Origin: Nemertoderma westbladi
Lineage: Eukaryota; Xenacoelomorpha; Nemertodermatida; Nemertodermatidae
Assembly (NCBI GenBank): GCA_032718475.1
Contig: JAUCBJ010008890.1
Location: 1 to 64,000 of the forward strand
Length of the DNA: 64,000 nucleotides
Reading direction: 5' to 3'
Shown here: in pieces, positions 10,690 through 23,586 of the stretch
How positions within the stretch are numbered: position 1 is the first letter of the stretch
Layout of the letters: every line of letters starts with the position of its first letter
Made by a program: the position numbers and the translations under genes
Notes under the pieces: generated by a model
What the model was told of the DNA's origin: nothing
The model's database searches: none
Seen by the model: the letters and a program-made list of their open reading frames with translations, nothing else

Positions 10690-11309
10690 ATTCCTTGTGA
10701 TGCCATTTAGCCATTATTGCCCCAATTTTAAATTCATGTTGCCATGTTCAGACTGTCAGTGTAATGAAACACGAAGCAAGGCGATGACATTCGCTGCTGA
10801 GCCGCGGATTTCATTCTGTATGCGGCGGTATATTTTACAACTTTAGTGAAACAGTTCCACACTTGGTCATACTGGGGGGGCAGCCAACACTACACAGAGC
10901 AGGACCCCGGACCAATCCCAGGTCCCTGACAGAGTGACAGACTTAGACCAACGCCAGACTGACTACCTGACCCCTCACCTACACATACACCAATCCCTGA
11001 CAAACCATAATAAACCACATATTTATAATATTCAGTTACGGTATGATAATTATATTATTGTAGGCCTATTAATACATTAAATAGACCCTACCTTAGGCAG
11101 TACGTTAAGCTAATTTGTTCCTAACTGACCAATATTTAATACTTATCTGATTATAAATATAATATAATAGGGCCTATATATTATGTTTCATCCATAGTCA
11201 ATAGTTCTGAAGTTATTCTACCGTATATATATATATGTCAGTAACCGTATATTTAATACCAAATACCAATACAACTCATCACATATATATATAATTAGAC
11301 TTTGTTTTG

Positions 11310-11318
11310 TATATAAAT
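11310..11318 (+). promoter_or_regulatory. Possible TATA box of the GIGYF-like gene
   Basis: TATATAAAT lies about 175 bases before the start codon in an AT-rich flank. It is a sequence match only; the region is generally rich in TA. Confidence 0.3.
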
Positions 11319-11491
11319 ACAAACTTGCATTTATACAAACTTTGTTGGATTAGCTTATATTTGTTACACTACCTATATCTGTATATTCTATATTATACTA
11401 AATAGTATAATATATACATATTTGACGACTTACAAGTATTCCTTATCTCCTCGACACATCATCTTCAAAAACTACTAAACTAACAACCATA

Positions 11492-14400
11492 ATGTCTTCT
11501 GATACATTAAAATTTGGACCCAACTGGATTCGCCAATTATCCAACCCATCATCGAACCAGGGACAGCAACCAATGGATCATGCAGAATCTGGCAATGTTG
11601 TCAATGAGGTGTTGTCTATACCGCAGTCCCAACAAACATATAATATATCCAACAAACCAGTGCAATTAGCGAAGTATCGTTATGGTCGGGAAGATATGAT
11701 TGCCTTGTTGCCTTCAGTAACCCAGACTCCACCAAACATCAAACCACAACTATTATCTGTCGAACAACAAATGCCGCTGGCAAACAAGCCGTTTGATGAG
11801 CATGAACAACAGCTAATGATTTGTTCTGTAAATTCTTCAACTGCTCTTCGGTGGAGTGGTGGGGGAAGAGGTAATATTAGGGGAGGGGGGGTTTCTGGAG
11901 GTGGGGGGAGGGGAGCATTCCACAGATCTGCATATCAAACTGAGCACGATTATGATGATGGTTATAAATATAGTGGTGGGAACAAATATGGGGGTGGTTG
12001 GGTCCAGGGATCCCGTTCTGATAATTGGAGAAGAGGAGAACAAGAACGTCCGGGGAAGATCAATACTGCAGATCACAGAATTGATAATCGGACTAACTAT
12101 ATTGGTGTAAACAATAGGCAGCATCCAACAGAAGGTTTCAGAGGACGGCCTGGTGTAGGTGAGCCAAGGCGGGATCGGTCATTGCGTCAAAGAACAACTC
12201 GTGACATTGCCCCTGACTGGTCAACTGCTAGGGATTTAGATCATGATGCTCCAATACCAAAGGAATCAATCCCAAGTCAAAATACAGTGCAGGCACCAGA
12301 CAGGTCAGCAGCTATGGATATAGGTCCTGATGCGCCAATACCAATACCAAAGGAGTCAATTACAAGACAAAGAACAACACAAGCCCAAGATTGGTCAACA
12401 CATAGGGATTTGGGTGCTGATGCACCAATAACAAAGGAGCCAATTCCATACCAAAGAACAACACACGACTCCGACCCTGATTGGTCAACAACAACAAGGA
12501 ATGATGGACATAATGTACCAGCAACAACTTGGTCAATGGGAGGTAACTCAACACCTGATTGGTCAATAGCACAGACATCTGCTTCTGGATGGTCAACCCA
12601 AGTTGATTTATCTCCAGTTCCTGCCAAACCAATTCCAAATTGGTCTACAGCAAAGGGCGGTGATTGGGGTTTAGACTCTACAGCTCCACCTGAATACAAA
12701 AAAGAACACCGGGAATTTGTGCGCAGTCCTTTGGCACCCACTCGACTAGAGAATACAAGTGAAAAAAACAAGGAACCATCCTTTTCATATAGTAACCGCA
12801 TTGGGGATTATTCAAAATCTGTTCATTTCCAACCAGATCAGTCTGCCATGTTCAACTTAAAAGACCAACAAATGGATAAAATTACTCAGCCCAATCTAAT
12901 GTCATCAAAAGATGTAATGATAGATACAAGTTCTCATCGCATTGTAACTAAATCAGAACAAAGTATTGAAGCAAAAATGAAAAATTTCGTGTATCCAACA
13001 CAGGTCTCGAGTGATTACGATGAGGTTTGGGATGATGATGCAGACAGAAATGATAGCCAATTTTTCCAACCACAAGTAGTAGAATCCCGATATTTTCCAT
13101 CAGATATTTCGAGTAAATTTTCTCAACAGCATGTATCACACTCTCAACATAACTTTCAAAATAAAACCATACCAGAAGCATTGCCTGGAAGCAAGTTAGT
13201 GGGAAACACGTCAGTCCTTGATAATACAAGAACAGAAATGACCATGACGAATTTGCAACCTACTGTTTCTTATGTAGGACCTACTTCAGGTGTTAACAAC
13301 ATAACTATAAACTCCCCAGAACACCCAAGCTTCGCACACATAACAGCGTCTGCAGAAAATTTGGTATCAGATAGTTACGGCTGGAAGAAATTTCATAGTC
13401 CCCCCATGCCACAGCCACAACCACCAACACAATGGTACTATAAAGACCCGCAAGACGATGTCCAAGGTCCCTTTGGCGATGTCGACATGATGGATTGGTT
13501 TACAGCGGGGTATTTTACACAAAACTTGCCTGTAAAGAACAGCATCAATGGCATGTTTGAACCCCTCTCTTCTGTTATCCTACGCAATGGAGGAGTCATT
13601 CCTTTTGGTAACTATACACCTGCCCCAGCACCATCTCTAGTTGTAAACAGCCCAACTTCAGAAAACAGTGACTCCAATCCATCCCTCGGCCTGCAAAAAC
13701 TTCTTGGAATAAATGTCTCTCACTCCCAAATACCATGCTCTGTTTCATTCTCTGACACTATTTACTCACCATGGGGTCAACCGCAAGGGTCCATTAAACC
13801 AGACCAGCTTGGGAAAGGTAATCATGATCTACGAAATCCACTATCACCTGATTTATCAGGCCTTGTTCAAAATGACACAATTCTTCATGGAAAAACAGTG
13901 GCTTTGCCCACCAATCAGGAAACCCAAGAACTCGATAAAGCTGTCCAGCCATTAGGATTTCGCAAAAACCCTGGCCGAGAGTTAAAATCTGATCCAAAAC
14001 CGCAAGAACAACTTACTATGAGTCAAATGCACAAACAACTCATTAAAAAATCAGAAATGGAGGCAATTCGTAAACAAAAACTTGAGTGTGAACGTTTAGA
14101 AGCAGAACTGAAAGCTCAGAAGGAAGAGGAAGACCGCAGACGGGAGGAGGATAGGATACGGGAGCAACAAAGGCTTATTGATGAGCAGAAAGAGAAGGAA
14201 AGACAACTTAAAGAAGAACAACAAAAGCGAGAAGATGAAAAAAAATTATTAGAACTTCAGCAGAAAGAATTGAAGGAAAGACAGGAGAAACAGCGTGAGG
14301 AAGAATTGAAGAGACGAGAAGAAGAGAGGCAAAGGAAGGAGGAGGAACGGCGAAGATTAGAGGATGAGAAAGCTAGGAAGATTGAGATGGACCAGTTAGA

Positions 14401-15409
14401 GGCATTGGAGAAGCAAAAACGGGAGGCAGAGAAAAGGTCGATGTTGGCCAAGCAACCACAAGGCCAACGGAGTGGTCAAGGAAGTTTACCAGCCACTGCT
14501 AAATGGGGTAATGCTGTTGCTAAACCAGCTGCTCCATGCCTTACCGATATACAACAGCAACAACACATTGTTCGGGAATTCCGTAATCATGAAGACGAGG
14601 AAAGAATGGTTCGGGAACAAACGAAACAACATAAGGTTATCCCGAATACACCACAGCCGACTTGGAATGCTTCATACACTGTGGGAGCCAAATCCCTTAT
14701 TGATATACAAAGAGAACAGCAGCGTGATAATGGGACGGTTGGTAGTAGACAAGCGATAGGGACAACTGGTGCCAGTCCAAACAAAGGGAAGAAGTCAAAC
14801 CTTGTGGCTAGTAAGGTGGAAGAAACCAAGAAGGACACTGATGAGGATATTCTAAGGAAGTTGTTTGACAGCCACACTAAGAGTGAGTTGGCAGTTTGGG
14901 CTGAGGGTTTCTTGGGTCGGGGGCCCAAACTGCAGTACTCTGAGGTTGACATACCGACTTTCATTAGTTTCCTTGAGGATATCGAATCGCCTTACGAGGT
15001 TCATGAATATATCCGTTCATATCTCGGGGAATCGAGTAAAACTATGGAATTCGGTAAAGAATTTATAAAGAAGAAGAAATTAATGGCGGACCAGGTGTCC
15101 TTTGCTCGCAGTTCCACGATGGTTAAAACGAGCGAGACACAATCCTCGATTGCATCGAAGATTGGCAGACAAACTAACCGGGGTTCCCAGCCCGGCTGGA
15201 TGATGGCGCAACCACCTGGTGCCTGTCAGCCGTCCAGACAGATGCCGGTAGACCCAGCAGCAGAAACTCGCTCCGATCAAACTGCCTCAAAGAAGACTAA
15301 GAAGGGTAAGAAAGATCTAAAGAGAGTTGATCCATCGATTCTGGGCTTCTCCGTAACTTCGGCATCGGATCGTATGAATGCCGGTGGAATTGATTTACCA
15401 GAGAAATAG
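11492..15409 (+). CDS. GIGYF: GIGYF-like protein (GRB10-interacting GYF protein 1/2 family), intronless
   Basis: This is a complete 1305-residue frame. GIGYF proteins join the cap-binding protein 4EHP and repress translation of selected mRNAs in the cytoplasm. The N-terminus (LKFGPNWIRQLS) and the 4EHP-binding motif YRYGREDMI (62-70, form YxYx4-Met-hydrophobic) match the family. The GYF domain spans about 647-703, with W648, Y649, Y650, GPF 659-661, W669 and GYF 673-675. A highly charged coiled coil runs from about 845 to 990. The conserved C-terminal block is at about 1150-1200 (VDIPTFISFLEDIESPYEV), with the terminal 'VDPSILGFSV' signature near the end. A Gly-rich run is at 123-140, and loose repeats around 'DWST' fill 240-390. 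Length fits the family (about 1000-1300). Vertebrate GIGYF genes have many introns; this has none. It could be a retrogene or a lineage that lost introns. It lies antisense inside what appears to be PRPF8 intron 4. Confidence 0.95.
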   Translation: MSSDTLKFGPNWIRQLSNPSSNQGQQPMDHAESGNVVNEVLSIPQSQQTYNISNKPVQLAKYRYGREDMIALLPSVTQTPPNIKPQLLSVEQQMPLANKPFDEHEQQLMICSVNSSTALRWSGGGRGNIRGGGVSGGGGRGAFHRSAYQTEHDYDDGYKYSGGNKYGGGWVQGSRSDNWRRGEQERPGKINTADHRIDNRTNYIGVNNRQHPTEGFRGRPGVGEPRRDRSLRQRTTRDIAPDWSTARDLDHDAPIPKESIPSQNTVQAPDRSAAMDIGPDAPIPIPKESITRQRTTQAQDWSTHRDLGADAPITKEPIPYQRTTHDSDPDWSTTTRNDGHNVPATTWSMGGNSTPDWSIAQTSASGWSTQVDLSPVPAKPIPNWSTAKGGDWGLDSTAPPEYKKEHREFVRSPLAPTRLENTSEKNKEPSFSYSNRIGDYSKSVHFQPDQSAMFNLKDQQMDKITQPNLMSSKDVMIDTSSHRIVTKSEQSIEAKMKNFVYPTQVSSDYDEVWDDDADRNDSQFFQPQVVESRYFPSDISSKFSQQHVSHSQHNFQNKTIPEALPGSKLVGNTSVLDNTRTEMTMTNLQPTVSYVGPTSGVNNITINSPEHPSFAHITASAENLVSDSYGWKKFHSPPMPQPQPPTQWYYKDPQDDVQGPFGDVDMMDWFTAGYFTQNLPVKNSINGMFEPLSSVILRNGGVIPFGNYTPAPAPSLVVNSPTSENSDSNPSLGLQKLLGINVSHSQIPCSVSFSDTIYSPWGQPQGSIKPDQLGKGNHDLRNPLSPDLSGLVQNDTILHGKTVALPTNQETQELDKAVQPLGFRKNPGRELKSDPKPQEQLTMSQMHKQLIKKSEMEAIRKQKLECERLEAELKAQKEEEDRRREEDRIREQQRLIDEQKEKERQLKEEQQKREDEKKLLELQQKELKERQEKQREEELKRREEERQRKEEERRRLEDEKARKIEMDQLEALEKQKREAEKRSMLAKQPQGQRSGQGSLPATAKWGNAVAKPAAPCLTDIQQQQHIVREFRNHEDEERMVREQTKQHKVIPNTPQPTWNASYTVGAKSLIDIQREQQRDNGTVGSRQAIGTTGASPNKGKKSNLVASKVEETKKDTDEDILRKLFDSHTKSELAVWAEGFLGRGPKLQYSEVDIPTFISFLEDIESPYEVHEYIRSYLGESSKTMEFGKEFIKKKKLMADQVSFARSSTMVKTSETQSSIASKIGRQTNRGSQPGWMMAQPPGACQPSRQMPVDPAAETRSDQTASKKTKKGKKDLKRVDPSILGFSVTSASDRMNAGGIDLPEK

Positions 15410-16549
15410 AACCAACTCCGTGTAACGTATCCATAGCGACACCCAATAACTCATTCCGGATACACCTAACCGACTACGTTTCTCTCTATCATGTGTTTTA
15501 CTTGTGGTTTGTGTCAATTTTGTAGCTGTGGAGTGTGGACTGTCGTTTTTTTCGTGTGCGATTTAAATGAGGCCAACTTTGTATTTGTGGTATTCCCATA
15601 TTCAGTAAAATTGAATGCAAGAGAAAGAATTTATTAAGTAACAATTGAGTGGGTATATATTTTGTACTTAATTCTGCCTTCAGTTTTATTTAAATATTAA
15701 CTATATATTATTATATAGAATAGACCAGCTGAAATTGTTTAAAGAAAATAGCCAGTTTAAGATCCATTTAAGTGACTATATTTACATTTACAAGTAACTT
15801 TTGACTAATACCACCATACACGTAGAGTAATAATTGTATTTGGCCCATATACATCGTACTGTACTTACAATATAAGTAGGTACATTATTGTTCAGTGCTC
15901 AACCTTTTATTTGTATTTTGGTGGATGAATATCTCTACCTTCCAGAATAATTTTCTGTGTTCGTGTGCTCGTTTTATTGTATTGCTGCTAATTGATATTA
16001 ATATTCTACCTAAATTCTCCAACAGAGTTGTGACTATAAAAACATACGTTGAAATATACATTAATTACGCTTTGTTTGTTTTATTTTTCCGGAACATTAA
16101 TTCATGCGTGTGCGAGCACGAGCACTATTGCATTGCATATTTTGGAGGCGATTCTCCAGCTCTCATTTCTTCTTTGTACCTACCCGATGGTACATAAACT
16201 GGATGATACCATAACGCTCCTCTCCCTTTGTATCTACCGGTACCCGATGGCCGATACGATGGAGGAGATCAAAATACTAAACGTTCTGTGTTTTCGCTAT
16301 TCGATAATTTGCTGTTTGGAATAGGATCAAGATGTTCCACAACAAACTTTCCATTCTCGCGATCAGTATTATAATTTTGAATTTTCTTAAGGTTTTCTTT
16401 CTGTAACTGTGGCTGTGTTAGTATGAAAAAGGGTTTTTTTCTAAATTATATCACTTTATTTTATACTACTGAAATATTTATGATAAAATTATATTACAAG
16501 GAATTTATAGATGATTACTGGATGGTTTCCTGACATATAAATTGAGCCA
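15410..16549 (+). other. 3' flank of the GIGYF-like gene
   Basis: AT-rich and without a long frame of note. No AATAAA is seen near the stop; an AGTAAA variant at about 15605 is a possible polyadenylation signal. There is no poly(A) tract after the gene that would mark a recent retrocopy. Confidence 0.4.
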
Positions 16550-16568
16550 GGGGGGGGGGGGGGGGGGG
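16550..16568. repeat. Homopolymer run of 19 G
   Basis: Uninterrupted G run, similar to the one at 10663-10689. Confidence 0.95.
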
Positions 16569-16579
16569 TGTTAGGCCTA

Positions 16580-16655
16580 TCTACCATCAACCCACCCCAT
16601 CCTTATTATAAGATGATCTAAGGACATGCGTAGAACATAGTCAACTGTATTGGTG
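16580..16655 (-). mobile_element. Short LINE relic (RT fragment)
   Basis: The stretch containing 'GATCTAAGGACATGCGTAG' and 'AACATAGTCAAC' repeats a part of the LINE fragment at about 19255-19315, in the same orientation. Only about 75 bases remain. Confidence 0.7.
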
Positions 16656-16755
16656 AAAAATATGGAGACTTCAGAAATATGTCGAGTAAAAAAAGTATTG
16701 AGTTGGGGACGGGGACTAACTTAATTTTATTGAGAAGTGTTTTATATTGAAGGAC

Positions 16756-17103
16756 TCTCTTCGTTCTTGATACGTGAAAACCAAATTTACAAATATTAAA
16801 ATTATTTAATAAATTAAATCAGGTAGGTAAAATTACAAAGACCACACAAGTAACCAATTATTACAACTCAGCAATATTTCGGTCTACAGGCCTTTGTCTA
16901 GCTGACTATGGAAAATACCTAACTACCCAGAGAACTGCACTGCACTGATATTGCTGAGTTGTAATAATTGGTTACTTGTGTGGTCTTTGTAATTTTACCT
17001 ACCTGATTTAATTTATTAAATAATTTGAATATTTGTAAATTTGGTTTTCACGTATCATGATTGAAGCAGTAACCCGGGCGCGCACTATTATTCTCTTCGT
17101 TCT
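16756..17103. mobile_element. Hairpin element: 110-base arms, 70-base loop, flanked by 12-base direct repeats
   Basis: Bases 16768-16877 and 16948-17057 are inverted repeats that I read as almost perfect (e.g. TGATACGTGAAAACC at the outer ends). TCTCTTCGTTCT occurs at 16756-16767 and again at 17092-17103. If these are target duplications, the element includes 34 more bases to the right of the second arm that have no copy on the left. It has no coding capacity. It could be a MITE or another palindromic insert. Confidence 0.8.
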
Positions 17104-17109
17104 ATACAA

Positions 17110-17520
17110 TGCATGTACACGATAGTAGAGTAAATGAGCTCAACACTTTTAAAGATCTCAGGGGGGCGCCATTAACTCCACTGGCACGATTCGTCTCAAT
17201 GCTCTATGCAGCAGTCTTGATTTCAGCAAAAGCGATGTCACCATTGCATTGGGTATATCTATCTGTGAGTACAGACTCAGACACACGATGTTTTTAACAC
17301 AAAGTTATCAGGCAATACCTTTATCGTTGTTTAGGAGCTTCTCAAAGTGGGCAATCCAACCATTGCGGTGTTCAGCTGGAGATTCAGCCTAAAACCTTGG
17401 TGGGTGGTTGTATTTTCATCCCAATCACCAGGTTGGTCGATTGAGCTGATTGCATTGGCATTGTTGATGGCATCAACCTGCTTATTGATAAGTTCCTTCA
17501 GATTATCAGAGGACTGCCTG
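17110..17520 (-). pseudogene. Unknown coding relic, downstream half
   Basis: On the minus strand from about 17520 a clear protein-like frame reads S-L-N-R-Q-S-S-D-N-L-K-E-L-I-N-K and onward to about 17340 ('LNLQLNTAMVGLPTL'). Its beginning lies on the far side of the TTAA insertion (about 19606-19660), where the same frame continues ('TAKDAVNTASR'). I do not recognise the family. The insertion plus several frame changes show that it is dead. Confidence 0.45.
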
Positions 17521-19606
17521 TTAACCCTATTTGGCCCGGGGCGGGGTGCATTTTAGAAATTTTTTTGTAATTAATCTGTATCTTTCAGTCAAATTTGTTT
17601 GGGCAACCGAGATTGTCACTTTTCCTAAAATTTATCAGAGCAAACGCCATTTATATGGCTATGTTAGTTTTCGAGCTGAGGTCCCTTTCGGGCACCCATT
17701 TACAGTATTTTTCGTGCTACCATTTTCAAAAGTTTTTATGGTTCACTAAAATTAATTTATTTGCGGTATATTGCGGTTTTCCTGGTTGCTGATCACGATT
17801 ATAGAACTCAAATATAACATTCGAGAACATTTTTGGTAATTTTGACTGCGCCCTAGGGCACAAAAAAACAAGTACTGTAGTGTAAATATGATAATGAAAA
17901 ATAACCACAAAATTAAATTAATTTTAAGACCATATATGGGTTTTTGGGCTGCTGATGATGATGACGAATATGACACTGAAAAATATCACTCCTTGTTGAT
18001 TACGTCATTTTTGGATACGTGCCAAGTCAATGTGCGGCACGAAAAATAAAAGTAACACAAATGTGATATCAAAAATCATTACCAATCAACCTGATTTTAT
18101 GACATTAGGGGTTTTCTGGGACACTGATCACGAATATGATTATACGAATATATACATATACGAATACGAATATGATTATGAAATATCGTATTATCCAACC
18201 AACTACGTTTGAAATTTTATGCTTCTTGTCTTTTTCTCCCACCAGACCAGCACCAAAAATCATAGTTTCGTTACCACGAATGATTTTTAACGAGTTGTAT
18301 CGTAAATCAGCGGCCTGATCCTGATTGTACTTTTAGAATGGCACCAAAAATGATGTTTGCATTTCATCGTGAGCAGCGACCTCTACTATGATCGGCATGC
18401 TGCATTGCAGCTGCATTTTTAAGAATGCTGTGCCGGCTTGTCAACAAAATTGCACCGCCACAACTCCCTATCACCCATGACATTTGCTAGATCATCCGCA
18501 TCTTTAAGGCCAGTGTCCTTTAAGATGCGTCTCAAGAAAGTCATGGGCTGTCCACCATGCTTATTCACTCCATGAGGCTGCCAAAGTACAAGATTATGCA
18601 CTGGCTGGTCCTCACGGCGAAAGCAATGTCCTGCAAAGCGGAGGCGATTTTGTTCTAGTGTCAAGCTTGGGGGAACCAATGAGACACCTCCAATGTTATA
18701 TAGTGTCTCGTTGGAGATGTGTGCATTGTACGTGACACAATGAACCCGGCGTAGCATTCTTGTGATTGTGCCATCCAGAGATTTGGTGTCCTCAGCAGTT
18801 AGAGCCCAGCATGGACTCCCGTAGAGGAGTACTGGAACTACTGCTGCTCTAAATAATCGGACCTTACGTTTCCGATTAATTCTCGGTGACTTCCAAATCC
18901 TGGAAAGCCTATTCAAGGCTGCCCATGCCTTTCCCTTACGTATTCGAAGGTCCTCACCTGACTTCCGGATCCATGATCCCAGGTAACAGAAGTCGACCAC
19001 ATGCTCAAGCATACCATCCTTTGAGCTTATGCTCATCCGATCAGAGACTTGCTGAGGACTTTCAAAGTTAACTGTCAGAATTGTGGTCTTTCTGGAGTTA
19101 ATAAAAAGACCAACACTAGAAGCAGCATGTTCTAATGAGCTGAGGAGCCGTTTGGCTCCCTCTAATGATTCTGAGAGTACTCCTAAGTCATCAGCAAAGT
19201 CTAGATCAGTTAGGTACTTGGCAGGATTTCCTCGACTTCTGGAGCCAGTAGGTGGAGTTATCATCACCCCATCATCATTATAATGATCTAAGGACATGCG
19301 TAGAACATAGTCAACCACAATAATGAACAAGAATGGTGCAAGTGAGCGAGCAGCGACCTCGAAATCCCATATTTCTTCACAATTAGCAAAACAAACACAA
19401 AACGTTTTAGTTTGAGATTTTTTACTTGTACTTTTCGTCCTACTGGACCAAAATAGCAACAAAAATGATTCTTGCATTGCCATAAAATATTCTTAACAAG
19501 TATTTATCGTGATCAGCGACCTCGAATATACCATCAAAAATGTAATTTTTGAGCCACCCCCCAAGGCAAATTAAGTAGTAAAATAGCCCGGGCTAGATAG
19601 GGTTAA
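17521..19606. mobile_element. PiggyBac-like non-autonomous element with TTAA duplications
   Basis: TTAA at 17521-17524 and 19603-19606 flanks inverted ends CCCTATTTGGCCCGGG and CCCTATCTAGCCCGGG (14 of 16 equal). CCCT-type ends with TTAA targets are the piggyBac signature. The interior is a degenerate repeat of about 100-140 bases with motifs like 'CACCAAAAATGAT' and 'GATCAGCGACCTCGAA'. It is interrupted by a LINE fragment at about 18384-19347. No transposase remains. It splits an older coding relic whose halves join across a single TTAA. Confidence 0.8.
18384..19347 (-). mobile_element. 5'-truncated LINE fragment (RT C-terminus), with 13-base target duplications
   Basis: The insert is flanked by GAGCAGCGACCTC at 18371-18383 and 19348-19360. 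It codes from 19347 to 18419 for about 310 residues of reverse transcriptase: 'LAPFLFIIVVDYV', the catalytic box 'LDFADD', then the C-terminal 'RLRFAGHCFRRED' and 'DRELWR' blocks. The frame is open to the end. The N-terminal RT and endonuclease are absent, as usual for 5' truncation. A nearly identical 3' end is at 63603-64000. It resembles the common 'endonuclease-reverse transcriptase' LINEs of marine animals; the clade is not resolved. Confidence 0.88.
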
Positions 19607-20450
19607 GGGACCTAGATGCAGTATTTACTGCATCCTTGGCAGTCCTGTGTGCCCGAGACGGCGGGACTCAATCTGCACCTTAGATAGGTCATTTCGGTAC
19701 ATCCGAATTATGTATCTGTGCTTACTGACAAATTTGCTTTTTTTGTTTCCAGGGTATACAGAAATTGTATCTGCAGCTGCAACGAATTGCGTCATGAAGG
19801 CAAATGTAGCCCTCACAGTAACCTTCTGCCTCAGAGGCAAATTGTCTACCTGGGACTTTGGGTGTCAACAGCTTTCTAGTTCGTTTCTTGAACTGGGTCC
19901 CACCCGAGAACACAATCCATTTCCAGAGATGAAATCCTGAAGATGGACTGCATTTCGGTTGACACTATCACTATAGAGGATTCAATAGGTCTTGCATTAA
20001 AGTCACCCGGGAAAGTTACTAGGAAAGACACTTTAGAAGACATGTTCTCTATACTGGGGCAACACTAATGGATAAAGCAGACAATCAGAACCACCTTAGG
20101 AAATCTCTTCTTATCTTAGCTAGTCTTCCAGAACATGAGAATTGGCAACGGATTATACGGTTGGTGAGGTGATATGGGCTATTTTGTCCAATGCTGCATG
20201 TGCTCATGCAGTTGGAGTCATGAATATATCAATACCTCCATTACCACTGTCATCCGCTGAGGCGAGGGTAAGTCGCCAGCCATCTCCCAAGTCCTTAATC
20301 AGAACAATCAGCATTAAGTGCTCTTGAATATCCACATCACAACTGCAAAGCTTGTCAGCCAGGGCTGCCGTAGCTCGCCTTTTCGCATTAGGGACCCGAG
20401 TGTTAAGGTATTAACTGAGGCTTGTCTAGTGACTTGCCTCAGGTTCACCA
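19607..20450 (-). pseudogene. Unknown coding relic, upstream half
   Basis: The minus strand shows successive protein-like stretches in changing frames: 'LMLIVLIKDLGDGWRLTLAS' near 20320-20250, 'MSSKVSFLVTFPGDFNARPI' near 20042-19980, 'VTVRATFAFMTQFVAAAD' near 19830-19770, and 'FVSKHRYIIRMYRNDLSKVQ' near 19735-19680. An in-frame TGA and several frame changes break it. It continues past the TTAA element into 17110-17520. I recognise no family; an old transposon or virus-like gene or a dead host gene are all possible. Confidence 0.4.
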
Positions 20451-20479
20451 ATGGCTTGGTTGGTCGGGGTGGAACATGA

Positions 20480-21000
20480 GAGTAGCCTCGGGTCAGAGTA
20501 AAACGCGGATCAGGATTCTATCATTTAACATTGTCCCTATGGAAGTCGACTGAATTTACATTTTTAGGGTGTAATCTGCGGATCCGTGCACTGCCAAATT
20601 TACCGAATCCGTAACCGAGTGTAAAACGCAGATTGGCCTTTTTTTCCGATCCGGAACTGAGTGTAAAGCGCGGATTCATATTTTAGGCTAAATCCTGAAC
20701 GGAGTGTAAAACGCGGATTCATATTTCTATTGAATCCGGGATTGGGTGTAAAATACGGATTCAGGTTTATTACAAAGTCTTATTGGATCCGGGGAGGGGT
20801 GTAAAACACGGATTCAATTTATTTACCAATTGTTACTGGATTCGGGAAGGGGTGTAAAACACGGATTCAGGTTAATTTCAAAATGTTACTGGATCCGGGA
20901 AGGGGTGTAAAACGCGGATTCGGGTTAATTACAAAGTGTTTCTGGATCCGGGAAGGGGTGTAAAACGCGGATTCAAGTTTATTACCAAGTGTTAGGATCC
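20480..21000. repeat. Minisatellite with lengthening period (about 41 to 54 bases)
   Basis: The motif GTGTAAAACGCGGATTC recurs at about 20618, 20660, 20704, 20749, 20801, 20854, 20908 and 20959, with GGATCCGGGAAGG before it in the right-hand copies. Copies are degenerate on the left and regular on the right. It abuts the 39-base array but shares only GGATCC with it. I could not trace it to an exon. Confidence 0.85.
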
Positions 21001-23484
<2,484 letters not shown>

Positions 23485-23586
23485 CTATGTCTAATTAAAT
23501 AAGAGGTTACACAATTAAATTAGTGATTTGATTATATTTAAAATAACAAATCAAATGGCAGTGCTCTCGCTCTGACGCAAGTTACC

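Larger units (their letters stand above)
9259..11491. other. Non-coding stretch upstream of the GIGYF-like gene
   Basis: No supported gene. Short degenerate repeats of a 'CGCGCACTTTT' motif occur at 10098-10230. There is a long G run at 10663-10689 and (TA)n tracts near 11222-11236 and 11283-11292. Confidence 0.5.

Noticed and set aside
18030-18318. Tyr/Asn-rich short frames within the piggyBac-like element
   Set aside because: They arise from (ATACGAAT)-like degenerate repeats.
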